Shown: piece by piece, positions 26,903-36,073 of the stretch | How positions within the stretch are numbered: position 1 is the stretch's first letter | Layout of the letters: the number at the start of each line of letters is the position of its first letter | Assembly: GCF_039696035.1 (NCBI RefSeq) | Contig: NZ_CP155567.1 | Span: 2,103,001-2,167,000 of the forward strand | Direction: 5' to 3' | Length of the DNA stretch: 64,000 bases | DNA from: Microbulbifer sp. SAOS-129_SWC | Lineage (GTDB): Bacteria > Pseudomonadota > Gammaproteobacteria > Pseudomonadales > Cellvibrionaceae | The notes under the pieces: generated by a model | What the model was told of the DNA's origin: nothing | Seen by the model: only the letters and a program-made list of their open reading frames with translations | The model's database searches: none | Position numbers and translations under genes: made by a program

Positions 26903-27927
26903 ACGGACGCCTCCGGAAACCAGTGGCGGGTGCGGTTGGCGAAGGCGACCAGGGTCAGCATCACCGGCACCTCCACCAGTACGCCCACCACCGTGGCCAG
27001 CGCGGCGCCGGAGTTGAGGCCAAACAGGGAAATGGCCACGGCCACCGCCAGTTCAAAAAAGTTCGAGGTGCCGATCATGCATGCCGGCGCAGCGATATTG
27101 TGTGGCAGTTTCAACGCGCGAGCGCCGGCATAGGCGAGGGCGAAAATGCCATAGGTCTGGATCAGCAGCGGTATCGCGATCAGGGCGATGGACAGCGGCT
27201 GCGCCATGATGGTCTGCGCCTGGAAGCCGAACAGCAGGATCACCGTGGCGAGCAGGCCGGCGATAGACACCGGCTTCACATTGCGGATAAAGCGCTCGAG
27301 CCGCGCGTGGTCGCTGCCGTTGTCGAGCAAATGGCGGGTCAGCAATCCGGCCAGCAGTGGCACCAGCACATACAGCATTACCGACAGCAACAGTGTATCC
27401 CAGGGCACCGCCACGTCACTGACGCCGAGCAGGAACGCGGCGATCGGGGCGAAGGCGAACACCATAATGATATCGTTGGCCGATACCTGCACCAGGGTAT
27501 AGTTGGCGTCGCCACGGGTCAGCTGGCTCCACACAAACACCATTGCCGTGCACGGCGCCACACCGAGCAGGATCATGCCGGCGATATATTCGGACGCGTT
27601 CTGTGGGTCCACCAGGCCGGCAAAGAGCACGCGGAAAAACAGCCAGCCGAGCGCGGCCATGGTGAACGGCTTGATCAGCCAGTTGATCACCAGCGTCAGG
27701 GCGAGGCCTTTGGGTCGCTTGCCGATATCGCGGATCGAGCTGAAGTCCACCTGGACCATCATCGGGTAGATCATCACCCAGATGAACAGTGCCACCGGCA
27801 GATTGACATGCGCGATCTCCAGCGCGGCGATGGCCTGGAATGCGCCCGGTGCCTGGCTGCCGAGCAGCAGGCCGGCGGCAATGCACAGTGCCACCCAGAC
27901 CGACAGGTAGCGTTCAAAAAATCCCAT
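26899..27927 (-). CDS. acr3: Acr3 arsenite efflux permease
   Basis: The 342-residue inner-membrane permease has ten hydrophobic segments. It starts [19 protein letters not shown] and contains the Acr3 signatures [31 protein letters not shown] (the conserved transport Cys) and [16 protein letters not shown] sequence before [20 protein letters not shown]. It exports As(III), and probably Sb(III), by proton exchange. The ATG at 27927 overlaps the arsC stop by one base (TGATG), and the 3' end overlaps arsH by 4 bases, so the operon is tightly coupled. Confidence 0.96.
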   Translation of the reverse strand: MGFFERYLSVWVALCIAAGLLLGSQAPGAFQAIAALEIAHVNLPVALFIWVMIYPMMVQVDFSSIRDIGKRPKGLALTLVINWLIKPFTMAALGWLFFRVLFAGLVDPQNASEYIAGMILLGVAPCTAMVFVWSQLTRGDANYTLVQVSANDIIMVFAFAPIAAFLLGVSDVAVPWDTLLLSVMLYVLVPLLAGLLTRHLLDNGSDHARLERFIRNVKPVSIAGLLATVILLFGFQAQTIMAQPLSIALIAIPLLIQTYGIFALAYAGARALKLPHNIAAPACMIGTSNFFELAVAVAISLFGLNSGAALATVVGVLVEVPVMLTLVAFANRTRHWFPEASV

Positions 27928-28397
27928 CACTGAACCTCCCCGGCAATCTTGTCCAGCGCCTGTTGCAGTTCGGCGCCGCGCAGCTGGTCGACATTGGCGG
28001 CCAGCAGCGCGCGCGTGCGCGCGGCGATGGTGTCCATCACCGCAGCAAACGCGGCCTCGGCTTCGGCGCCCTCGAGCTTCGACGGATCCGGCAGGCCCCA
28101 GTGCACCCGCACGCTCTGGCCCAGCCACAGCGGGCAGGTTTCGCCGGCGGCGCTGTCGCACACCGTAATGACCGCATCGGGGTTAACCTCCTGCAGGGTA
28201 TCCCAGGACTTGCTGGCCAGGCCGTCGGTGGGAATAGCGCGGGCCTGCAAGTGCTGCAGCGTCTGCGGGTGCACGGCACCGGCGGGCTGGCTGCCGGCAC
28301 TGAACGCGCGGATGCGCGTGCCGGCGAGGTGGTTGGTGATCGCCTCGCTCAAAATACTGCGGCAGCGATTGTGGGTGCAGATAAACAGCAGTTTCAT
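27927..28397 (-). CDS. arsC: Arsenate reductase ArsC (low-molecular-weight phosphatase type)
   Basis: The 156-residue cytoplasmic enzyme reduces As(V) to As(III) for Acr3. The P-loop CTHNRCR (C7 to R13, CX5R) starts the protein, and C80 and C88 ([14 protein letters not shown]) are the further redox cysteines of the thioredoxin-coupled class. [13 protein letters not shown] follows as in other ArsC proteins. It lies 39 bases downstream of arsR. Confidence 0.95.
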   Translation of the reverse strand: MKLLFICTHNRCRSILSEAITNHLAGTRIRAFSAGSQPAGAVHPQTLQHLQARAIPTDGLASKSWDTLQEVNPDAVITVCDSAAGETCPLWLGQSVRVHWGLPDPSKLEGAEAEAAFAAVMDTIAARTRALLAANVDQLRGAELQQALDKIAGEVQ

Positions 28398-28436
28398 CGA
28401 CGGTATCCGGTCCGGTTAAAACGATAGGGAAAATTT

Positions 28437-28781
28437 TCAGCAGCGGTCGCCGCAACGCTCGGGTCTTTCCGCCATGCGTTGCAGGCGGCAGCGGTTCTCT
28501 TCGACAAAGGCCGGGCTGGCGGCGAGGGTCTGCTCCAGCACGGTCCGCGTCCAGGCCGGCAGGGCCGGGTCCAGCTGGTAGAAGACCCACTGGCCCTGGC
28601 GGCGGTCGCACAGCAGCCCACACTGGCGCAGCTGCGCCAGGTGCCGGGAGATTTTGGGCTGGCTTTCATCCAGTGCCTCCATCAATTCACACACACACAG
28701 TTCGCCTTCGGCGGCAATCAGCAGCAGGCTGCGCAGGCGGGTCTCGTCAGCGAGGCATTTGTAAAATTGCACCGGATTCAT
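28437..28781 (-). CDS. arsR: ArsR-family arsenite-responsive repressor
   Basis: The 114-residue winged-helix repressor has the As(III)-binding motif ELCVCEL (C29, C31) just before the recognition region SQPKISRHLAQLRQCGLL. The wing (RRQGQWVFYQL) is typical. Two extra C-terminal cysteines (RCGDRC, C110 and C114) could complete a metal site. It is the first gene of the arsenic operon and should repress the operon by binding a dyad 36 bases upstream of its ATG until arsenite is bound. Confidence 0.94.
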   Translation of the reverse strand: MNPVQFYKCLADETRLRSLLLIAAEGELCVCELMEALDESQPKISRHLAQLRQCGLLCDRRQGQWVFYQLDPALPAWTRTVLEQTLAASPAFVEENRCRLQRMAERPERCGDRC

Positions 28782-28816
28782 GGCGGCGTTCTGTCAGTGG
28801 AAGCGATGGCGGTAGG

Positions 28817-28836
28817 ATATATGATTTCTCATATAT
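28817..28836. promoter_or_regulatory. Probable ArsR operator of the ars operon
   Basis: ATATATGA-TTTC-TCATATAT is a perfect 8-4-8 inverted repeat 36 bases upstream of arsR. It lies where the ars promoter should be. AT-rich dyads of this size are typical ArsR-family binding sites. The site is seen; the binding is inferred. Confidence 0.55.
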
Positions 28837-28864
28837 ATGGAAATTCGAATGTGGGGTGTGGGCT

Positions 28865-28892
28865 TTCGCTGTATAGTAAGCTATACAGCGAA
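28865..28892. promoter_or_regulatory. Probable ModE operator of the mod operon
   Basis: TTCGCTGTATAG-TAAG-CTATACAGCGAA is a perfect 12-4-12 palindrome about 88 bases before modA. It matches the known ModE box pattern of CGCTATATA-type half-sites separated by about six bases. A modE gene is encoded at 31716-32516. ModE with bound molybdate would repress modABC here. Confidence 0.65.
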
Positions 28893-28979
28893 TTGCCGGC
28901 CCGGTGAGCGCCTGTGGCGAGGCGGCCGGCGCCACGGTGACCGTGCCAGAGGAAGAGAGCAAAAGGAATAGGGGCTGGG

Positions 28980-29732
28980 ATGATAAGACGCTGGAGTTTG
29001 TTGCTGGTGCTGTTTGCCGTTGCGCTGCAGGCGCGGGCCGGCGAGGTCACCGTGGCGGTCGCTTCCAATTTCACGGCGCCGATGAAAGAAATCGCCGCCG
29101 CCTTCGAGCGTGAGTCCGGCCACCGGGTGAAACTGGTGTTCGGCTCGTCGGGCAAGTTCTACGCGCAGATCCGCAATGGTGCGCCTTTCCAGGTATTTTT
29201 CTCGGCCGACCGCGCCAAGCCGCGGACGCTGGACGCGGATGGCCTGGCGGTGCCCGGCAGCCGCTTCACCTACGCCGTGGGCAGTCTTGCGCTGTGGTCG
29301 CCTCAAGCCGGCCGCGTGCGCGATGGCGCTGCGCTGCTGCAAAGTGGCGACTTCGGCAAACTGGCCCTGGCCAATCCCCGGCTCGCTCCATACGGCACCG
29401 CGGCGCTGGAGGTATTGCGCAGCCTGCACCTGCAGGCCGCCACGCGCTCGCACTGGGTGCAGGGGGAGAATATTGCCCAGACCTTCCAGTTTGTTGCCAG
29501 CGGCAACGCGGATCTCGGTTTCGTGGCGCTGTCGCAGATCCAGCACGGGGGACGCATCGAACGGGGGTCCGCGTGGATAGTGCCGGCCTCCCTGTACCAG
29601 CCCATCCGCCAGGACGCGGTGCTGTTGCCCGCCGGGGCGGACAGCGCCGCCGCGCGGTCACTGCTGCGCTTTGTGCGCGGCAAGCATGCGGCGGCGATTA
29701 TTGAATCCTACGGCTACCGGGCGGGCCGGTAA
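28980..29732 (+). CDS. modA: Molybdate ABC transporter substrate-binding protein ModA
   Basis: The 250-residue periplasmic protein has a signal peptide (1-20, ending LQARA^GEV). ModA features follow: [42 protein letters not shown] and FFSADRAKP. It captures molybdate or tungstate for ModBC. The start codon lies downstream of AGGAATAGGGG. The stop overlaps modB by one base (TAATG). Confidence 0.95.
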   Translation: MIRRWSLLLVLFAVALQARAGEVTVAVASNFTAPMKEIAAAFERESGHRVKLVFGSSGKFYAQIRNGAPFQVFFSADRAKPRTLDADGLAVPGSRFTYAVGSLALWSPQAGRVRDGAALLQSGDFGKLALANPRLAPYGTAALEVLRSLHLQAATRSHWVQGENIAQTFQFVASGNADLGFVALSQIQHGGRIERGSAWIVPASLYQPIRQDAVLLPAGADSAAARSLLRFVRGKHAAAIIESYGYRAGR

Positions 29733-30436
29733 TGGGCTTTTCCGCCGACGACTGGACCGCGATCGCCCTGACTGTGCGTCTGGCGCTGACCGTGACGATT
29801 CTGCTGTTGCTGATCGGTACGCCGATCGCCTGGTGGCTGGCGCGCAGCCACTCGCGCTGGAAGGGTGTGGTGGGGGCCGCGGTGGCGCTGCCACTTGTGC
29901 TGCCACCGTCGGTACTGGGTTTCTACCTGTTACTGGCCATGGGGCCGCACGGCCCCATCGGGCAGCTGACCCAGACCTTGGGGCTCGGTACGCTGCCATT
30001 TACTTTCTGGGGGCTGGTGGTCGCGTCGCTGTTCTACTCGCTGCCGTTCGTGGTGCAGCCGATCCAGAACGCGATGGAGGCCCTCGGCGAACGCCCGCTG
30101 GAAGTGGCGGCGACGCTGCGCGCCGGCCCCTGGGATCGCTTCTTTACCGTAGTGCTGCCGCTGGCGCGGCCGAGCTTTGTCACCGCGGCCATTCTCGGTT
30201 TTGCCCATACGGTGGGCGAGTTCGGGGTGATTCTGATGATCGGCGGCAATATTCCCGGCGAGACGCGCGTGGTGTCGGTACAGATCTACGATTATGTGGA
30301 GGCGCTGGAATACGGCCGCGCGCACTGGCTGGCCGGGGCGATGGTGCTGTTCGCATTTGCGGTGCTGCTGGGGCTGCACCTGTTCCGGCAGCGGCAGTCC
30401 CGCGCCGGCTGGAATGGCGGGGGGCTGACACCATGA
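29732..30436 (+). CDS. modB: Molybdate ABC transporter permease ModB
   Basis: The 234-residue inner-membrane permease has five hydrophobic segments and the EAA-type loop ([29 protein letters not shown]) that contacts Mod[21 protein letters not shown] is the ModB signature. Its start overlaps the modA stop and its stop overlaps the modC start (ATGA). Confidence 0.95.
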   Translation: MGFSADDWTAIALTVRLALTVTILLLLIGTPIAWWLARSHSRWKGVVGAAVALPLVLPPSVLGFYLLLAMGPHGPIGQLTQTLGLGTLPFTFWGLVVASLFYSLPFVVQPIQNAMEALGERPLEVAATLRAGPWDRFFTVVLPLARPSFVTAAILGFAHTVGEFGVILMIGGNIPGETRVVSVQIYDYVEALEYGRAHWLAGAMVLFAFAVLLGLHLFRQRQSRAGWNGGGLTP

Positions 30437-31536
30437 GCGAGACCGCGATTCAGCTGCGCTTCCGCCTCGCCTATCCGGGCGAGGGTTTCTCCCTCGAACT
30501 CGACGCACCGCTGCCGGGGCGCGGCATTACCGCGATTTTCGGCCAGTCGGGTTCCGGCAAGACCAGCCTGCTGCGCTGCGTCGCGGGGCTGCAGCGCGCC
30601 GAGGGACTGCTGCGGGTGCGCGGCGAGACCTGGCAGGACGAACGCACCTTCTTACCTCCGCACCGGCGGCCGCTGGGGTACGTGTTCCAGGAGGCGAGTC
30701 TGTTGCCGCACCTGTCGGCCCGCGGCAATCTCGACTATGCGCTCAAGCGCGCCGATCGCGGCGCCGCTGCGACTCTCGCCCATGGCGCCGCTGCGACTTT
30801 CTCCCACATAGTGGAGCTGATGGGCATCGGCGATCTGCTGGCGCGCTACCCGCACCAGCTGTCCGGCGGCGAGCGCCAGCGCGTGGCCATTGCGCGGGCG
30901 CTGCTGATCGGCCCGCAACTGCTGCTGATGGATGAGCCGCTGGCGTCACTGGACAGCGCGCGCAAGCGCGAGATATTGCCGTACCTGGAGCGCCTGCGCA
31001 GTGAATTCGATCTGCCGATTCTGTATGTCAGCCACGCGCTGGATGAGGTGGCGCGGCTGGCGGACCACCTGCTGGTGATGGAGGCGGGCAGGGCGGTGGC
31101 GCAGGGCAGTGTGGCGTCGGTGCTGTCGCGTATCGATCTGCCACTGCCGCTGGGTGAGGACGCGGGCGTGGTGCTGGACGGGCAGGTGCTGGAGCGGGAC
31201 AGCCATTGGCACCTGGCGCGCATCGGTTTCGATGGCGGTGAACTGTGGCTGCGCGATGGCGGCCAGCCGGTGGGCGAGCCGCTGAGGGTGCGGGTACTGG
31301 CGCGGGACCTGAGCCTGGCGCTCACGCCCCACGGCGATACCAGTATCCTGAATCGGCTGCCGGTGGAGGTGGCGGAGATCGCGGCGGATGCCGACAGCGC
31401 GATGGTGCTGGTGCGCCTGCGTGCCGGCGCCAGTAGTCTGGTGGCGCGCTTGACGCGCCGCTCCGCGGAACATCTGGAGCTGGTGCCCGGCCAGAAACTG
31501 TGGGCGCAGATCAAGTCCGCGGCGATCGTGCAGTAG
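30433..31536 (+). CDS. modC: Molybdate ABC transporter ATPase ModC
   Basis: The 367-residue ATPase has Walker [10 protein letters not shown] near residue 37, the Q-loop ([19 protein letters not shown]), the ABC signature [16 protein letters not shown], Walker [13 protein letters not shown], a switch His (YVSHALDEV) and a C-terminal TOBE/Mop domain (about 290-360, [14 protein letters not shown]). A tandem 24-base duplication at 30760-30807 adds a repeated octapeptide ([16 protein letters not shown]) between the Q-loop and the signature, without breaking the frame. The ATG at 30433 overlaps the modB stop; the open frame upstream lies over modB and is not coding. Confidence 0.95.
   Translation: MSETAIQLRFRLAYPGEGFSLELDAPLPGRGITAIFGQSGSGKTSLLRCVAGLQRAEGLLRVRGETWQDERTFLPPHRRPLGYVFQEASLLPHLSARGNLDYALKRADRGAAATLAHGAAATFSHIVELMGIGDLLARYPHQLSGGERQRVAIARALLIGPQLLLMDEPLASLDSARKREILPYLERLRSEFDLPILYVSHALDEVARLADHLLVMEAGRAVAQGSVASVLSRIDLPLPLGEDAGVVLDGQVLERDSHWHLARIGFDGGELWLRDGGQPVGEPLRVRVLARDLSLALTPHGDTSILNRLPVEVAEIAADADSAMVLVRLRAGASSLVARLTRRSAEHLELVPGQKLWAQIKSAAIVQ
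30760..30807 (+). repeat. Tandem 24-base duplication inside modC
   Basis: Units 30760-30783 and 30784-30807 share 21 of 24 bases and encode GAAATLAH then GAAATFSH. It is in frame, within the helical subdomain of ModC. Confidence 0.85.
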
Positions 31537-31602
31537 GGGGCGCCGTGCGCACTGTCGATCGGTTTGTGGTGAACCCCGCATCGCAGATAGTTTGGTGGCG
31601 GC

Positions 31603-31672
31603 GCCGCTGCCGGGAGTCACTTGTTCAACAGCCTCATCGGCAAATGTTTCTCAAGTGACTCCCGGCAGCGGC
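31603..31672. repeat. Long perfect inverted repeat between modC and modE
   Basis: Arms of 21 bases (31603-31623 and 31652-31672; left arm GCCGCTGCCGGGAGTCACTT plus G) are perfect reverse complements, separated by 28 bases. It lies between convergent genes. It has no T-run on either side, so if it stops transcription it is not a standard intrinsic terminator. It could be a mobile palindromic (MITE- or REP-like) unit. Confidence 0.75.
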
Positions 31673-31715
31673 ACCTTCGCATCGAGTTACGAGATTTTTA
31701 CCGACCTTACAACTG

Positions 31716-32516
31716 CTAATCGGCCATCAAAATCACACTGGAAGCCTTGAATAGCGCGCAGGCCAACTGTCCCTCCGCTAACTCCAGCGCGTCCAGGCTC
31801 TCGTTGGTAATCACCGCGGCGATGCTCTTGCCGGCGCCCAAATCCAGGGTCACGTCGCTATTGACCGCGCCGCGGGCAATCCGCGCCACGTTGCCGATCA
31901 GCTTGTTGCGGGCGCTGGATTTCAATGCTGTATCGGGGCTGAGCAGTACCCAGGAAGCTTTGACCAGCGCAATCGCCGCCGCGCCGATGTCGAGATTCAG
32001 GGTGGCGAGGCTGTCGCGGGTGATGATGGCGGTCAGCATCTGGTCGTCACCGATACGCAGTGATACCTCCGCGTTGACGGCGCCTTCGTTGATGGCGATG
32101 ACTTCGCCGCGAAACTGGTTGCGCGCACTGGTTTTCACGCTGCCACTCCGGATGAATTCGGCAATGTCGCCGAGGGACTGCATGCGCGCACCGAGGCGCT
32201 CGACAAATTCCCGGTGTTCGTCCTGCAGGGCTTCAAAACCGCGGGCGATACTGAGGCCCTGTTCGGTAACCCGGGTACCGCCGCCGCGGGCACCGCCGGC
32301 GGTGCGCTCTACCAGCGGTTTGTCGGACAGGTTGTTCATCGCATCCACCCGGTCCCAGGCGGTCTTGTAGCTGATGCCGACCCGCCGGGCGGCGGCGGAG
32401 ATGGAGCCGCAAGCCTCGATGGCGCGCAGTAGTTCGATCTGCGCCGCGCTAAAGGCGTAATCGTCGCCGAGAAAGGCCAGGCTGCCGCGCAGCGCCGGCC
32501 CTTTGCGTCCGCGCAC
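31716..32516 (-). CDS. modE: ModE molybdate-responsive transcriptional regulator
   Basis: The 266-residue protein has an N-terminal winged-helix domain (about 20-85, IEACGSISAAARRVGISYKTAWDRVDAMN) and two Mop/TOBE domains with the repeated SARNQFRGEV (about 130) and SARNKLIGNV (about 202) motifs that bind molybdate. This is the full-length ModE architecture. The GTG start lies 3 bases after the xthA stop, so modE is probably transcribed with xthA, which is unusual. It should repress modABC through the palindrome at 28865-28892. Confidence 0.94.
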   Translation of the reverse strand: MRGRKGPALRGSLAFLGDDYAFSAAQIELLRAIEACGSISAAARRVGISYKTAWDRVDAMNNLSDKPLVERTAGGARGGGTRVTEQGLSIARGFEALQDEHREFVERLGARMQSLGDIAEFIRSGSVKTSARNQFRGEVIAINEGAVNAEVSLRIGDDQMLTAIITRDSLATLNLDIGAAAIALVKASWVLLSPDTALKSSARNKLIGNVARIARGAVNSDVTLDLGAGKSIAAVITNESLDALELAEGQLACALFKASSVILMAD

Positions 32517-32519
32517 GGC

Positions 32520-33335
32520 TTACAGCTTGAATTCCGCCCATACCGGCGCGTGGTCGGACGGGCGTTCCATGCCGCGGATGTCGTAGTCGACACCGGTGGC
32601 GATGCATTTGTCGGCCAGCGGCTGGCTGGCGAGGATCAGGTCGATACGCAGGCCGCGCTTGGGCTCGCGGTCGAAACCGCGGCTGCGGTAGTCGAACCAG
32701 CTGAACACGTCGTCGGTGTCCGGGTTCTGCGCGCGGAAGGTATCGATCAGGCCCCAGCCCTGGATTTTCTCCAGCCACTCGCGCTCTTCCGGCAGGAAGC
32801 TGCACTTGCCGTCGCGCAGCCAGCGCTTGCGGTTGGGCTCGCCGATACCGATATCCAGGTCGGTGGGGGAGATGTTCATGTCGCCGATCACCAGCACCGG
32901 CGCGTCGGCTTTGCAGGCGGTCTGCAGGTAGTTGTCGAGGTCGGCGTAATACTTGCGCTTGGCGGGAAATTTGAGCGGGTGCTCGCGGTTCTCGCCCTGC
33001 GGGAAGTAGCCGTTGATGACCGTCAGCGGCTCGCTGCCACCGATATCGAACTTGCCCATCACCATGCGGCGCTGGGCATTTTCGTCTTCGTTGGGGAAGC
33101 CGTATTCGCGGTCGACAAACGGGTAGCGGGCCAGCAGGGCGACACCGTAGTGGGTTTTCTGGCCAAAGTAGATGACTTCGTAGCCGAGGTCACGCACCGC
33201 ATCCACCGGGAAGTCCTCATCGGTGCACTTGGTTTCCTGCAGGCCGATGATGTCCGGCGCGTGGGATTCCGTCAGCGCTTCCAGCTGGTGCAGGCGCGCG
33301 CGGATGCTGTTCACATTGAATGAAACGACTTTCAT
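32520..33335 (-). CDS. xthA: Exodeoxyribonuclease III (AP endonuclease)
   Basis: The 271-residue DNA-repair enzyme cleaves abasic sites and removes 3' blocks. It begins [15 protein letters not shown] and carries QETK near residue 35, GDMNISPTD near 150, LRIDLILAS near 220 and the C-terminal [10 protein letters not shown], all catalytic or metal motifs of the family. The ATG at 33335 has GGGGGA a few bases upstream; an upstream GTG-type extension to 33371 is less likely. modE follows almost directly. Confidence 0.96.
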   Translation of the reverse strand: MKVVSFNVNSIRARLHQLEALTESHAPDIIGLQETKCTDEDFPVDAVRDLGYEVIYFGQKTHYGVALLARYPFVDREYGFPNEDENAQRRMVMGKFDIGGSEPLTVINGYFPQGENREHPLKFPAKRKYYADLDNYLQTACKADAPVLVIGDMNISPTDLDIGIGEPNRKRWLRDGKCSFLPEEREWLEKIQGWGLIDTFRAQNPDTDDVFSWFDYRSRGFDREPKRGLRIDLILASQPLADKCIATGVDYDIRGMERPSDHAPVWAEFKL

Positions 33336-33480
33336 CTTGTCCCCCAAATAAAAAAGGCCGGGCAATCCCAACCTAAAAATCAGATCTTAATAAGTTTTGT
33401 CGTCTGGTCCGAGCGTCTTGAAATGAGCTCGGTGGCATTACTGCTTGGCCAGATGATGTCTCGCAACTGCCAGCGGGTAA

Positions 33481-33509
33481 GGTGCGCACCGTTGTTCTGC
33501 GGTGCGCAC
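33481..33509 (-). terminator. Possible hairpin terminator after prc
   Basis: GTGCGCACC and GGTGCGCAC pair across a 10-base loop, 18 bases after the prc stop on the minus strand. The T-run is poor (CCTTACC), so this may only stabilise the 3' end. Confidence 0.4.
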
Positions 33510-33526
33510 GCTATCCTGGCCGGACT

Positions 33527-35632
33527 TCAGAAGTTGGCCACCTGCGGCGGCTTCTTGGCTTCTTTGTCCGAGTCCTCGATAAAGTCGGCCATGATATTGC
33601 CGGCCTCGTTCAGGATCGGGTCGTCTTTGAGGGTGATTTCCACCGGACCGCCGACGGGCGGCGTGTCCTCGGACTCACTCTCTTCCAGCGCTTTGAAGTC
33701 CGCGTAGGGCTTCAGGCCCTTGGCGGTGCGGCGGCGGTTTTCCATGGTGAGCAGTTCGTCGTTCAGCTGCTTGCGCTTGGCTTCGCGCTCGTGCTCGTTC
33801 AGGGAAATGACCTTCTCATCGCCGCGCTCGTGTTCGAACTGGTACTGCTCGCGCAGGTAGACAAAGTCCGGGTCCACGGAGGTGCGTTTGTTGTGCCTGG
33901 CGATCAGGTCCGGCAGCAGCTTCTTGAAGTTGAAGTACTTCGCGTGCGGCACCGAGTGGATACGGTCCCAGGGCAGGGCCGAGTCGTAAGTGCTCTCGCC
34001 GACGCTCTCCGGGTCGATCATCTGCGGCATATTGATGTCCGGCGTAATACCGGCGTGCTGGGTGCTGTCACCGGACACGCGGTAGAACTTGGACTGGGTG
34101 ATCTTCAGCTGGCCTTCCTTCAGCGGTGCCATGGTCTGCACCGTGCCTTTACCGAAAGACTGGCTGCCGACGATCAGGCCGCGGTTGTAGTCCTGGATGG
34201 CGCCGGCGAAGATCTCCGAGGCCGAGGCGGACAGGCGGTTGATCAGTACCATCAGCGGGCCGCGGTACATGGCGCGCGAGCGCGAGCGGTTGTGCCGCGA
34301 GATCTGCTCGTTGGCGTGCCGGATCTGCACCACCGGGCCCTGGTCGATAAACAGGTCGGTGAGCATGGTGGCTTCCTGCAGTGAACCGCCGCCGTTGTTG
34401 CGCAGGTCGAGGATCACACCGTCGACCTTGGCTTCCTGCAGCTCGTGCAGCAGCTTGGCCACGTCGCGGGTGGTGCTCTTGTAGTTCGGGTCGCGGCGAC
34501 GGTAGGCCTCGAAGTCGATATAGAAGGTGGGCAGGTTGATCACGCCGACCTTGTAAGTCTTGTCGCCATCGGTGAACTCGAAGATGGCTTTCTTGGCCGC
34601 CTGGTCTTCCAGCTTCACCTTGCTGCGCTTGATCAGCACGGTGCGGTGACTGCCGTCACCCCCGGTGGGGATGGTTTCGAGGCGCACGTAGGTGCCGGCG
34701 GAACCGCGGATCAGGTCGACCACGTCATCGAGGCGCCAGCCGACTACGTCGACCATATCGCCGGTCTTGTCCTGGCCCACGGCGACGATCTTGTCGTTGG
34801 GCTTGATCTTGCCACTGCGGTCGGCGGGGCCACCGGCCACCAGGCGCGCGACCTTGGTGTACTCGTCTTCCATCTGCAGAACCGCGCCAATGCCCTCGAG
34901 GGACAGCGACATGGTCATGTTGAAGTTCTCCAGCGAGCGCGGCGAGAAATAGTTGCTGTGCGGGTCGTAGAGTTTGGTCAGCGAGTTCATGTACAGCTCG
35001 AACACGTCGTCGCTGTGCTGCTGCTTGACCCGCTTCAGCTGGCCTTCATAGCGGCGCTTCAGCAGGTCGCCGATCTCTTTGTCGGTCTTGCCGGTCAGGC
35101 GCAGGTTCAACACGCTGGACTTGAGGCGCTTGCGCCACAGCTCATCGGCCTCGCTGATGGACTTGGGCCACTGGGCGTCCTCGCGGTCGAGCTGCAGGGT
35201 TTCCTCTTTGTTGAAGTCGAACTTCGGTAGCCCCTTGTCGAGCTGGGCGAGGATGTTCTCCAGGCGATCGGAGACCCGCAGGCGGTAGCGGTTGTAGATA
35301 TCGAAACCGTGTTGCACCTGGCCGTTACGCAGTTCGTCGTCAAGGTGGGTGCGCCACTTGCGGAATTCGTTGATGTCGGAGGCGAGGAAATAGCTCTTGG
35401 TGGGGTCGAGTGCCTTGATGTACTCGTCCCACAGCTCCGCCGAGATCTCGTCGGTCAGCTTGAGCTTGTTGTAGTGCAGCATTTCCAGCTTGCCGACAAT
35501 TTCCCGCGCGGTCTCACCCTGATCCTCCAGCGGACTGAGTTTATCGATGTCGGCCAGCGAGGCCTGGGGCAGGGCGGTGAGGGCGAGGAACAAGAAGCCG
35601 GAGAGGAGGCCGGCGATCCGATTGGTAAGCAT
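33527..35632 (-). CDS. prc: Tail-specific carboxy-terminal processing protease Prc/Tsp
   Basis: The 701-residue periplasmic Ser/Lys protease has a signal peptide (1-27, ending ASLA), a helical N-terminal domain, a PDZ domain at about 235-325, and a catalytic domain with GVILDLRNNGGGSL near 405. The S468-S472 cluster NRLSASASE follows; S470 is the likely nucleophile, since the catalytic Lys is 25 residues later as in E. coli Tsp. K495 lies in SFGKGTVQ. A C-terminal DUF3340-type helical region ends the protein. It degrades or trims periplasmic proteins such as lipoproteins and peptidoglycan hydrolases. It is monocistronic and divergent from msrPQ. Confidence 0.95.
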   Translation of the reverse strand: MLTNRIAGLLSGFLFLALTALPQASLADIDKLSPLEDQGETAREIVGKLEMLHYNKLKLTDEISAELWDEYIKALDPTKSYFLASDINEFRKWRTHLDDELRNGQVQHGFDIYNRYRLRVSDRLENILAQLDKGLPKFDFNKEETLQLDREDAQWPKSISEADELWRKRLKSSVLNLRLTGKTDKEIGDLLKRRYEGQLKRVKQQHSDDVFELYMNSLTKLYDPHSNYFSPRSLENFNMTMSLSLEGIGAVLQMEDEYTKVARLVAGGPADRSGKIKPNDKIVAVGQDKTGDMVDVVGWRLDDVVDLIRGSAGTYVRLETIPTGGDGSHRTVLIKRSKVKLEDQAAKKAIFEFTDGDKTYKVGVINLPTFYIDFEAYRRRDPNYKSTTRDVAKLLHELQEAKVDGVILDLRNNGGGSLQEATMLTDLFIDQGPVVQIRHANEQISRHNRSRSRAMYRGPLMVLINRLSASASEIFAGAIQDYNRGLIVGSQSFGKGTVQTMAPLKEGQLKITQSKFYRVSGDSTQHAGITPDINMPQMIDPESVGESTYDSALPWDRIHSVPHAKYFNFKKLLPDLIARHNKRTSVDPDFVYLREQYQFEHERGDEKVISLNEHEREAKRKQLNDELLTMENRRRTAKGLKPYADFKALEESESEDTPPVGGPVEITLKDDPILNEAGNIMADFIEDSDKEAKKPPQVANF

Positions 35633-36073
35633 AGGGAGTCTCTTTATACGTCCTACTTCATAGGCCGCCGGGCTTTCGCGGGCACCAGCGAACTATAGCT
35701 TAGGACAAGTATAAAGGCTGAAAGCTCCAAAAGGCATGAAATGCCTCTAATTAGAGGCAGATGGTTTGTCTCGGGCGATGGCGGCGGGACAGTGTTTTCG
35801 CCTTTGACGTCGAATAAAGATTATGTACCAATAAGTGAAAGAGCGTTGCAACATGCGTCATACGTCGATGCCGGGCAGCCTGGAAATTGCATGAGGCTCC
35901 TGTAAGTCTTTCGCAGGAATATTTTGTAAGACATTGATTTGTATGAATTTTATTTTTCACTTTGTATCGAGGTTGCGCCTCCCGAAAAGCGCGCCCCGCC
36001 GCGTCGGTCAACTTTTTGCCGCCGCGCTGGTCACAGAGACAGAGCGCCACGATGGGCCCGTGAGGACAAGGAC
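35633..36073. other. Divergent intergenic region prc/msrP
   Basis: These 441 bases hold no convincing gene. They are AT-rich around 35700-35960 and should carry both promoters. An 18-base perfect palindrome (TGCCTCTAATTAGAGGCA, 35742-35759) overlaps a smaller hairpin (AGGCAT-GAA-ATGCCT, 35732-35746), so the two stems exclude each other. Confidence 0.5.
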
